Below, piece by piece: positions 25,786 through 32,198 of a DNA stretch of 32,198 nt. Position numbers and translations under genes: made by a program. Under the pieces are notes generated by a model. It was not told the origin of the DNA. It searched no databases and was given only the letters and a program-made list of their open reading frames with translations. The stretch is taken from NCBI GenBank assembly GCA_021443335.1, contig JABUUE010000020.1:36773-68970 (forward strand). Direction: 5' to 3'. Each line of letters starts with the position of its first letter. Position 1 is the first letter of the stretch. The stretch is from Bacteroidaceae bacterium. GTDB lineage: Bacteria; Bacteroidota; Bacteroidia; Bacteroidales; Bacteroidaceae.

Positions 25786-26783
25786 AATTGCCTAATATAT
25801 TCTATTTCATTTTTTAATCCCTCTGCAAAAGGAGTGAACTGCATCTCACCTATCACAGAAAGTACTTTCGCTATTGACGGCTGAATGGAGAGAAGCCGTG
25901 ATGGTTGTACCTTGCCATAAACTATTAAAGGAGAGACATCACATAAACCTCTAAACTCCTCTATAAAGTCTTTAAGCACACGCGTGTCATTGCTGGCGAT
26001 GTTATAGACCTCACAGCACGCAGTTGAGCCTTCTATTCGGTCTTTAAACAGGTAATCATCACCCTCTTTCCCTTTAGGAGGCTGGGGGGCCGAGGGGTTA
26101 GGGGTGAGGCTTTCTGCCAATCTACAAATCATCTCTGCAGCATCGTGCCTGTAAAGGAAGTTCCAGTATTGCGTGCAAGGACTGAGTTCTATTGACTCAT
26201 CATTCTGCATCTGGCGAATACAATAAGGCAGGATTGCCTGATTGCTCTCGGTCTCGCCATACACACTGAAGATACGCAAATGGGCATAACCGACACCTAA
26301 AGTCTTCGCCAACAACCGTCCTTCCTCCCAACAACGCAACTTTGCTTTGCCATATTCCGTGAAAGGTTCACAAAGAGCATCCTCTTTTATCTCACCATCC
26401 TTATATCCGTATTCCGCTTGCGAGCCAGCCTCAACATACAGTTTGCAGCCCATCTTTGCAGCCGTTCGCATTGCTGTTAAGGCACATTCCACATTCCTTT
26501 GCTGCACCTCCGGAGAGTTTCGCTGCTCCTTTGAGGTGCCTGCCCAAGCAAAGTTCAGGAACACATCAGCATCGGCAACAGCCTTTTCCAAAAAAGCAAT
26601 TTCAGAAATGTCACAACAGACAATCTGCAGTTTGTCCTCAAACCGTCCAAACTGCCGTAAGAACACCGCCGCTTTCTCCGAACCTTGTCGCATAGTAGCA
26701 ACAACATTCTCCCCATGCTTCAGCAAGTATTCCACAACAGCACTTCCTATGCAGGATGTTGCGCCTGTTACGATGTACTTCAT
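25782..26783 (-). CDS. Extended SDR NAD(P)-dependent sugar reductase/epimerase
   Basis: The 333-residue protein has a Rossmann cofactor loop TGATSCIGS (6-14; the common TGATGFIG with Ser-Cys instead of Gly-Phe), a catalytic Tyr144-XXX-Lys148 (YGKAK), and a C-terminal substrate domain. Following rfbG by 2 bases and overlapping the ThDP gene by 4, it likely finishes the CDP-sugar, either reducing the branched side-chain ketone (YerF-like) or a ring 4-keto group (RfbJ-like abequose/paratose synthase). Residues about 225-242 (LTPNPSAPQPPKGKEGD) are a Pro-rich insertion from a palindromic repeat in a surface loop before VYNIASND. Family is secure; substrate inferred. Confidence 0.85.
   Translation of the reverse strand: MKYIVTGATSCIGSAVVEYLLKHGENVVATMRQGSEKAAVFLRQFGRFEDKLQIVCCDISEIAFLEKAVADADVFLNFAWAGTSKEQRNSPEVQQRNVECALTAMRTAAKMGCKLYVEAGSQAEYGYKDGEIKEDALCEPFTEYGKAKLRCWEEGRLLAKTLGVGYAHLRIFSVYGETESNQAILPYCIRQMQNDESIELSPCTQYWNFLYRHDAAEMICRLAESLTPNPSAPQPPKGKEGDDYLFKDRIEGSTACCEVYNIASNDTRVLKDFIEEFRGLCDVSPLIVYGKVQPSRLLSIQPSIAKVLSVIGEMQFTPFAEGLKNEIEYIRQL
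26059..26107 (-). repeat. Palindromic element inserted in frame in the SDR gene
   Basis: About 50 bases bounded by TCACCC (26059-26064) and GGGTGA (26102-26107), read in the coding direction as LTPNPS-APQPPKG-KEGD. The 21-base core matches that at 19261 at 17 of 21 positions, and all four differences are at third codon positions, so both encode APQPPKG. Confidence 0.72.
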
Positions 26784-26785
26784 GT

Positions 26786-27892
26786 TCAGTGGCTTATATA
26801 CCTTTTTATTTCCTCAAGGCACAAAGAGTAAACATCATCTGTTGTTCTGTACCTTTTGTACCAATCTACGACAAGTTCTATGCACTGACCAATATTCATT
26901 CTTGGAGTCCAGCCAAGACGAACCTGCGCCTTTGTAATGTCGAGCATCAGCAACTTTGCCTCATGCAGTGCGTTAGGGTCTGAAAGGTCACGCAGTTTCT
27001 CTCCCACCCTCTCTTCGTCGTTAAATCCGAAGTAGTTTGCAACAACCAGTCGTGCCACATCCCAAACAGGAGTCACGCTCTCCATGCGCGGTCCGAAGTT
27101 CCATCCCTCGCAGTAGTTTGTAGGCTCTGCCCACATCTTTGCTGCGAGTAGCATATATCCCGACAAAGGTTCGAGCACATGTTGCCATGGACGAACGGAC
27201 TTTGGCGAACGGATATCTATTGTTTTCCCCGCCTCAAGCGCCTTTATGCAGTCGGGGATTATGCGGTCAAGCGCCCAGTCGCCGCCACCAATGACATTGC
27301 CGGCACGCACGCTCGCAAGGGCGACATGATGTTTCGTGCCATAATCCTTCGGGTTAAAATAACTTCTTCTCCATGACGAGATAGCTATTTCCGCCGCACC
27401 CTTAGAAGAAGAATAAGGGTCGTAGCCGCCCATTGGCTCGTCTTCCCGATATCCCCATATCTGCTCCTTGTTCTCGTAGCACTTGTCCGTAGTAATCATC
27501 ACGCCAACTCTCACAGAGTCAGTTGCTCGGATAGCCTCCATGACATTTATGGTTCCCATGACATTTGTCTCGTAAGTCTCGACAGGAATGTCATAACTGA
27601 GACGAACAAGAGGTTGGGCGGCAAGGTGAAAGACTATCTCCGGCTGATACTCCGCAAAGATTTCCTTCATGCGCTGACCGTCACGAATGTCAGCCCTGAT
27701 ATCAGCCTTTATCCTTTCCCCTATTCCGGAAAGCACAAAGTTGTCGCGCTCGGAAAAAGGCTCGTTAGCCACGCCCACCACTTCTGCTCCAAGTTCATTC
27801 AGCCATATCGACATCCACGAGCCCTTGAAGCCCGTGTGTCCCGTCACCAAGACGCGCTTTCCTTTATAGAAACTGTTGAATATATCGAGCAT
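26786..27892 (-). CDS. rfbG: CDP-glucose 4,6-dehydratase
   Basis: Converts CDP-glucose to CDP-4-keto-6-deoxyglucose with bound NAD, cytosolic. The 368-residue protein has GHTGFKGSW (18-26; the GHTGFKG variant of the Rossmann loop is typical of RfbG), TTDKCYEN (134-141) and the catalytic Tyr160/Lys164 of YSSSKGAAE. The GNVIGGGDWALDRIIPD block is also diagnostic. It is 12 bases after rfbF and 2 bases before the SDR gene, so it is the middle of a tight CDP-sugar operon. ddhB is an alternative name. Confidence 0.95.
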   Translation of the reverse strand: MLDIFNSFYKGKRVLVTGHTGFKGSWMSIWLNELGAEVVGVANEPFSERDNFVLSGIGERIKADIRADIRDGQRMKEIFAEYQPEIVFHLAAQPLVRLSYDIPVETYETNVMGTINVMEAIRATDSVRVGVMITTDKCYENKEQIWGYREDEPMGGYDPYSSSKGAAEIAISSWRRSYFNPKDYGTKHHVALASVRAGNVIGGGDWALDRIIPDCIKALEAGKTIDIRSPKSVRPWQHVLEPLSGYMLLAAKMWAEPTNYCEGWNFGPRMESVTPVWDVARLVVANYFGFNDEERVGEKLRDLSDPNALHEAKLLMLDITKAQVRLGWTPRMNIGQCIELVVDWYKRYRTTDDVYSLCLEEIKRYISH

Positions 27893-27904
27893 CGCAAATG
27901 GTTT

Positions 27905-28705
27905 TTAGTTTATCTTCGGCACTGCCCTCTCCCATTTCTTCCAAGGAGCAACACCATTAGCAAGCAGTTTCTCAAGCATATTCTTCTCGCGGATATTATC
28001 CATACACTGCCAGAATCCTGTATGCTTGTACGACATCAGCTGTCCCTCCTGAACAAGTCTGTGCAGCGGCTCTTGCTCAAAGACACAGTCGTCGCCTGTC
28101 AGGTAATCGAAAATCTCTGGCTGCAAAACCATATAACCGGCATTTATTGATGCGCCGTCATTAGAACTCTTCTCGCGGAAAGATTTCACCGCGTTGTCTC
28201 CACCAATGCTCAGCACACCTTTGTCCTGTGCCAACTTCACGGAAGTCAGCGTGGCTATCTTGCCGTGGCTCTTATGAAACTCCAGCAGTTTATTGATATC
28301 GACATCACAGACGCCATCGCCATAAGTCATGAAGAACGGCTCGCCATCTACATACTCCTGTATTCGCTTTATTCTTCCGCCAGTCATCGTGTTGTAGCCA
28401 GTATCCACAACGGTCACCTTCCACGACTCGAGATAACTGTGATGCACCGTCATCTCGTTCTTCCCGTTGCGGAAGTCAAAGCTAACATCGGAATTATGAA
28501 GGAAATAACCCGCGAACCACTGCTTGATATATTCCTGCTTATAACCGGCACAGATGATGAACTCGTTGTGTCCATAATGGGAATATTCCTTCATAATATG
28601 CCAGAGTATAGGCATTCCGCCAATCGTTATCATCGGTTTGGGCTTGTATAAACTCTCCTCGGATATTCGAGAGCCAAAACCACCGGCAAGAAGAACTGTT
28701 TTCAT
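27905..28705 (-). CDS. rfbF: Glucose-1-phosphate cytidylyltransferase
   Basis: Makes CDP-glucose from glucose-1-phosphate and CTP, the committed step to CDP-linked deoxy sugars. The 266-residue protein begins MKTVLLAGGFGSRISEES and continues KPKPMITIGGMPILWHIM, the nucleotidyltransferase signature. It keeps FFMTYGDGVCDVD with the metal-binding Asp, and GFWQCMDNIREKN at the end. Its ATG overlaps the rfbH stop by 4 bases (ATGA). ddhA is an alternative name. Confidence 0.96.
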   Translation of the reverse strand: MKTVLLAGGFGSRISEESLYKPKPMITIGGMPILWHIMKEYSHYGHNEFIICAGYKQEYIKQWFAGYFLHNSDVSFDFRNGKNEMTVHHSYLESWKVTVVDTGYNTMTGGRIKRIQEYVDGEPFFMTYGDGVCDVDINKLLEFHKSHGKIATLTSVKLAQDKGVLSIGGDNAVKSFREKSSNDGASINAGYMVLQPEIFDYLTGDDCVFEQEPLHRLVQEGQLMSYKHTGFWQCMDNIREKNMLEKLLANGVAPWKKWERAVPKIN

Positions 28706-30045
28706 AAACTTATGGTAAATGATTTTATTGTATCTATCATGTGCTGAAGCATCTCTGAAGTCATGCCCGGATATACACCTATCCAGAAGCCGTTGTTCAT
28801 GATAAAGTCGGTCATCTTCAAGTCACCGACCACACGATAAGCGCTCTTGTCCTCACGTATCTCATCGAAACAAGGATGCTTTATGAGATTTCCTGCAAAG
28901 AGATTGCGGGTCTGAATCTTCTTGCTTTCCATATAACCAGTAAGCTGATTGCGTGTGAAGCCGGCATCTTCCTTAACAGCAATAAGGAAGCCGAACCATG
29001 ACGGATTACTGTTTTCCTCAGCAACAGGAAGTATCAGTCCCGGAACATCCTTCAATCCCTCGTAGAGAGTCTTATAGTTAGCGCGACGAGCAGCGACGAT
29101 ATCGTCAAGTTTCTCCAACTGGGCGCAACCGATGGCAGCCTGCATATCAGTAACTTTCAGGTTGAACCCGAAATGGCTATAGACATACTTATGGTCGTAA
29201 CCCTCAGGCAACTCGCCAAACTGTCCGGTGAAGCGGCAGCCGCAAGTGTTGTCAACACCGCCAACGCACCAGCAGTCGCGTCCCCAGTCGCGGAAGGAGC
29301 GTGTTATCTTGTTCAGCAGAGGGTCGTTTGTATATACCGCGCCACCCTCGCCCATAGTCATGTGGTGAGGAGGATAGAAGGAACTTGTGCCTATATGTCC
29401 CCATGTTCCTGTCTTCCTTGTCTCTCCGTCGATAGTATATTCCGAGCCGAGAGCGTCGCAGTTGTCTTCCACAAGCCATATACCATGCCTGTCGCAGAAC
29501 TCCTTGACAGCCTTTATGTTAAAAGGATTTCCCAAAGAGTGGGCTATCATCACAGCCTTTGTCTTTCCCTCCACATAAGCGTCCTCGAGCTTTGTTACAT
29601 CAATATCAAATCCAGGGAGACACACGTCCAAGAACACAGGCACGGCGCCATATTGTATTATCGGATTGACAGTGGTGGGGAAACCTGCGGCAACAGTTAT
29701 TACCTCGTCACCTCGCTTTATCCGCTTCTCGCCCAACAGAGGAGAAGTCAATGTGAAGAAGGCAAGAAGATTGGCAGACGAGCCAGAGTTTGTCAAAGCA
29801 CAGTATTTCACACCAAGCCATTTCGCCATGCGTGTCTCAAACTTATGAGCCCACGGTCCGGCAGTAAGCCAGAAGTCAAGCGACGAGTCAACGAGATTAA
29901 CCATCTCTTCGTCGTCGAAGAAGCGACCTCCATAGTTCACGAATGTCTTGCCTGGTTCAAAGGCTTTCTTCTGCCCGTGAACCTCCTTATAGTATTCTCG
30001 CGTCAACTCCAGTATCTGCGACTTCAATTCTTCTTTTCTATTCAC
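28702..30045 (-). CDS. rfbH: CDP-4-keto-6-deoxyglucose-3-dehydratase (PLP/iron-sulfur E1)
   Basis: Removes the C3 hydroxyl from CDP-4-keto-6-deoxyglucose, giving the 3,6-dideoxy intermediate. The 447-residue protein is an aminotransferase-fold enzyme whose catalytic Lys is replaced by His (PPHHMTMGEGG, His227/His228). The [2Fe-2S] ligands are seen as Cys258-X-Cys260-X7-Cys268 (RDCWC then NTCGC), with Cys196 as the fourth. It needs an electron-donating reductase (E3, DdhD/AscD), which is not in this window. The start is GTG at 30045; an in-frame stop lies eight codons upstream with no ATG between. The last codons (SFTISL) are written by a repeat sequence also found after the ABC gene. Confidence 0.95.
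   Translation of the reverse strand: MNRKEELKSQILELTREYYKEVHGQKKAFEPGKTFVNYGGRFFDDEEMVNLVDSSLDFWLTAGPWAHKFETRMAKWLGVKYCALTNSGSSANLLAFFTLTSPLLGEKRIKRGDEVITVAAGFPTTVNPIIQYGAVPVFLDVCLPGFDIDVTKLEDAYVEGKTKAVMIAHSLGNPFNIKAVKEFCDRHGIWLVEDNCDALGSEYTIDGETRKTGTWGHIGTSSFYPPHHMTMGEGGAVYTNDPLLNKITRSFRDWGRDCWCVGGVDNTCGCRFTGQFGELPEGYDHKYVYSHFGFNLKVTDMQAAIGCAQLEKLDDIVAARRANYKTLYEGLKDVPGLILPVAEENSNPSWFGFLIAVKEDAGFTRNQLTGYMESKKIQTRNLFAGNLIKHPCFDEIREDKSAYRVVGDLKMTDFIMNNGFWIGVYPGMTSEMLQHMIDTIKSFTISL
28712..28727. repeat. 16-bp repeat at the rfbH 3' end
   Basis: ATGGTAAATGATTTTA on the plus strand, identical to 30097-30112. The two copies flank rfbH as direct repeats. This copy lies inside the rfbH coding end. 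Confidence 0.75.
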
Positions 30046-30070
30046 AATATTATTTACGATTTTAACGATT

Positions 30071-30112
30071 TAAATGATTAAATGGTAAATGATTAAATGG
30101 TAAATGATTTTA
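30071..30112. repeat. 15-bp tandem repeat between the ABC gene and rfbH
   Basis: TAAATGATTAAATGG at 30071-30085 and 30086-30100 plus a partial copy, overlapping the ABC-exporter stop codon. It fills most of the 64-base gap. Its last 16 bases equal the copy at 28712-28727, and 14 bases recur at 20778-20791. Confidence 0.85.
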
Positions 30113-31945
30113 CATCCCCTGCATTTCCGTCAACCTTCTGTAGTAACCATCCTTGGCTATCAGCTCGTCGTGCGTTCCGCTTTCCACAATCTCCCCTTCG
30201 TAGAGCACATGAATCACATCGGCGTTCTTGATTGTTGACAGACGGTGGGCGATAGCTATTGTCGTGCGACTCTTCATCAATCGGTCGAGGGCTTCCTGCA
30301 CGAGATGCTCAGACTCCGTGTCAAGGGCTGATGTCGCCTCGTCAAGGATAAGTATCGGCGGATTCTTCAGGATGGCTCGCGCGATGCTCACACGCTGGCG
30401 CTGACCGCCGGAAAGTCTGCCGCCACGGTCGCCAATCATGGTGTTGTAGCCGTTCTCCGTCTCCATGATAAACTCATGGGCGTTGGCTATCTTTGCCGCC
30501 TCAATGACCTGTTCCATTGTCGCGTTCTCAACACCGAAGGTTATATTGTTGTAGAAAGTGTCGTTGAAAAGTATCGCCTCCTGGTTCACATTACCTATGA
30601 GCTGGCGAAGATTGCTGATACCCACATTCCTGATATCCTTGCCATCAAGGAGTATCTGTCCCGCACACACATCATGGTAACGCGGTATGAGGTCAACAAG
30701 CGTTGATTTTCCGGAGCCCGACTGTCCTACGAGCGCCACAGTCTTGCCTTTTGGAACAGTGATATTGATATGTTTCAGCACCTCACGGCCTTCGATATAA
30801 TGGAACGACACGTCCCTGACCTCTATCTTGTCCTCGAACTCGCTGAGCGGCTCTGGCACTTCAAGCTCCTTTATCGGGTTCTCCGCCTTCAGGATAAAGT
30901 CTATACGATCCATTGATGCCAAGCCCAACGGTATCTGATAAGTAGCCCTCGACAGTTCTTTCAGCGGATTGATGACGCTGTAGAGAATCACCATGTAGAA
31001 GATGAATGTTGAGGCGTCTATGAGGTCTGTGCCGCCAAGTATCAGATAGCCACCAAAGAGAAGCACTATCACGATGATGATAGTTCCGAGGAATTCCGAC
31101 ATCGGATGGGCGGCGTTCTGACGGATAACCATCTCGTTCATGCCCTTGCGGAACTCGTCATTGATAAAGCGGAAGCGGTTTCTCATCTTCTGCTCGGCAA
31201 TGAAAGCCTTGATGATGCGCAGACCGCCAAGAGTCTCGTCGAGTTGCGCTATGATGTCGCCCCACTGTCCCTGAACCGCGCTCGACTGGCTTTTCAGCTT
31301 TCGGCTGACCTTGCCCATAATCCACGCGGCTACCGGAGCCACAAGAAGTACGAAAAGCGTCAGCTGCCAACTTACGGAAAACAGGGTGATAAAGCACACA
31401 ACGATAGCGATAGGCTGACGGATGAGCATGTCAATGGAAGAAGTGATAGAGTTCTCCACCGCCTGCACATCGGCAGACATACGGGCAATGATATCTCCCT
31501 TTCGCTCCTCAGAAAAGAAACTCAGCGGGAGCTTGAGCACCTTGTCGTAAACCTCAATACGGATGTCGCGCACAACGCCCGTTCGCAGCGGCACCATGAC
31601 AGCACTCGAAATGAAATATCCGAAAGTCTTCAAGCCCGTCATCACGACAAGTGCAACACCCATGATAACGAGCGTCACGAAAGCTCCGTTCGTGGCTATC
31701 AGCTCCTGAACATACGCGTAGCCGTTGTTCACGATAAGGTCTTTGTTCAGCGTGCTCCATGTCCACGGCTTATAGTGATACACCGTCTGGTCAATCTTGA
31801 ACAGAATGTTGAGTATCGGGATAAGCACAACGAAGGAAAAGACGTTGAGCCACTGGGTAACGATATTAAGCACTATCGCCCACACAAGATACATCCTGTA
31901 TGGGTTCAGGTAGCGCGCCATTATTTGCAGAAACTGTTTCAGCAT
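30110..31945 (-). CDS. MsbA-type ABC transporter (fused membrane and ATPase domains)
   Basis: Lipid or glycolipid flippase/exporter in the inner membrane, working as a homodimer. The 611-residue protein has about six membrane helices within residues 1-330. The nucleotide-binding domain has Walker A GQSGSGKST (407-415), signature LSGGQRQR (511-518), Walker B ILILDEATSALD (531-542) and the H-loop AIAHRLS. It is the first gene of the minus-strand sugar operon, with a -7 box 39 bases upstream. This suggests it flips a glycolipid or lipid A core made by neighbouring genes, but MsbA-like housekeeping export is equally possible. Confidence 0.93.
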   Translation of the reverse strand: MLKQFLQIMARYLNPYRMYLVWAIVLNIVTQWLNVFSFVVLIPILNILFKIDQTVYHYKPWTWSTLNKDLIVNNGYAYVQELIATNGAFVTLVIMGVALVVMTGLKTFGYFISSAVMVPLRTGVVRDIRIEVYDKVLKLPLSFFSEERKGDIIARMSADVQAVENSITSSIDMLIRQPIAIVVCFITLFSVSWQLTLFVLLVAPVAAWIMGKVSRKLKSQSSAVQGQWGDIIAQLDETLGGLRIIKAFIAEQKMRNRFRFINDEFRKGMNEMVIRQNAAHPMSEFLGTIIIVIVLLFGGYLILGGTDLIDASTFIFYMVILYSVINPLKELSRATYQIPLGLASMDRIDFILKAENPIKELEVPEPLSEFEDKIEVRDVSFHYIEGREVLKHINITVPKGKTVALVGQSGSGKSTLVDLIPRYHDVCAGQILLDGKDIRNVGISNLRQLIGNVNQEAILFNDTFYNNITFGVENATMEQVIEAAKIANAHEFIMETENGYNTMIGDRGGRLSGGQRQRVSIARAILKNPPILILDEATSALDTESEHLVQEALDRLMKSRTTIAIAHRLSTIKNADVIHVLYEGEIVESGTHDELIAKDGYYRRLTEMQGM

Positions 31946-31984
31946 ATTTCAAATAAAAACCGACAAAACTGACAATACTGGCCG

Positions 31985-31992
31985 CAAAATTA
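31985..31992 (-). promoter_or_regulatory. Operon promoter -7 box
   Basis: TAATTTTG on the minus strand matches TAnnTTTG, with a 39-base leader before the ABC gene ATG. No TTG at the expected -33 distance. It is the only good promoter candidate seen for the eight-gene sugar operon. Confidence 0.55.
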
Positions 31993-32065
31993 GCAAAAAT
32001 ATACCTTAATAATAAAATATTTGCTTACTTATTTCGTTTCCCCTAACAAACTATTGTTTTTTGAC

Positions 32066-32120
32066 AAGTAGGTGGTCAAAATTAGTTTGATATTATAAAA
32101 ATAATTTTGACCACCTACTT
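32066..32120. repeat. 19-bp perfect inverted repeat
   Basis: AAGTAGGTGGTCAAAATTA (32066-32084) and its exact reverse complement (32102-32120) around a 17-base AT-rich loop. There is no T-run after it on either strand, so it is not a standard intrinsic terminator. It lies upstream of the ABC-exporter promoter. Confidence 0.9.
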
Positions 32121-32198
32121 AACTCAAGTTTCTCACCCTTAATTAACGCAAGATGCATACAGTAACGCAAGAAACTCTATTTATCAACGCAAGATGCA
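32121..32198 (+). repeat. Degenerate direct repeats at the right edge
   Basis: AACGCAAGATGCA occurs at 32145-32157 and 32186-32198, AACGCAAGA at 32164-32172, and a related AACTCAAG at 32121-32128. Starts are 24, 19 and 22 bases apart. The array reaches the window end and may continue. No open reading frame is supported here. Confidence 0.75.

Noticed and set aside
24793..25884. 363-codon open frame on the plus strand opposite the ThDP enzyme
   Set aside because: It is the antisense shadow of a gene with full family motifs; the translation is Cys/His/Arg rich with no recognisable domain.
29173..30081. 302-codon plus-strand frame opposite rfbH
   Set aside because: rfbH has complete catalytic motifs on the other strand; no domain, promoter or family pattern supports this frame.
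31106..31972. 288-codon plus-strand frame opposite the ABC exporter
   Set aside because: Composition (many His, Arg, Asp) and lack of motifs mark it as an antisense shadow.
32102..32109. TAATTTTG box on the plus strand as a promoter
   Set aside because: It is part of the perfect inverted repeat, has no TTG at 19-21 bases upstream, and no gene start is visible to the right within the window.

Overview
The window is a continuous piece of a Bacteroidota chromosome, most likely Bacteroidales and near Prevotella (inferred). The evidence is repeated TAnnTTTG promoter boxes (the Bacteroidetes -7 element), the Bacteroidetes-type omega subunit and DUF4293 protein, a DUF1460 amidase, a BamD lipoprotein, weak Shine-Dalgarno signals and mid-range GC. 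I saw no rRNA, tRNA, transposase, phage gene or CRISPR array. No gene-free stretch exceeds 300 bases.

Positions 1-20800 are mostly housekeeping. Three divergent gene pairs (tdk/rsmI, DUF1460/ppiD, uvrB/bamD) each have a -7 box on both sides, and several boxes lie within 5-8 bases of the start codon. ppiD, pgk and a GDP-mannose pyrophosphorylase gene follow, ending in a strong terminator that contains the last stop codon. Next come a divergent dicarboxylate/amino-acid:cation symporter homologue and uvrB (minus strand). A long plus-strand run then carries bamD, rpoZ, DUF4293, mltG, a TetR regulator, fabG, a pseudouridine synthase, a membrane protein, argS and an LtaS-like sulfatase-fold enzyme.

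Positions 20859-31945 form a surface-glycan region. One GT4 glycosyltransferase is on the plus strand. It meets an eight-gene minus-strand operon, which in transcription order is: MsbA-type ABC exporter, rfbH, rfbF, rfbG, a short-chain reductase/epimerase, a thiamine-diphosphate (acetolactate-synthase-like) enzyme, and two GT2 glycosyltransferases. RfbF, RfbG and RfbH are the CDP-3,6-dideoxyhexose pathway. Adding a ThDP enzyme and a reductase, tightly coupled by 2-12 base gaps or 4-base overlaps, matches the logic of Yersinia yersiniose synthesis (YerE/YerF), in which a two-carbon unit from pyruvate is attached to C4. The window therefore probably encodes a branched-chain CDP-dideoxy sugar and its transfer to a surface glycan.

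The non-coding sequence is rich in short repeats. There are tandem arrays after bamD, rluA and the ABC exporter, large inverted repeats after argS and the LtaS-like gene, a 19-bp perfect inverted repeat near the right edge, and a GC-rich palindromic element that appears to have inserted in frame inside two genes (the LtaS-like enzyme and the reductase).
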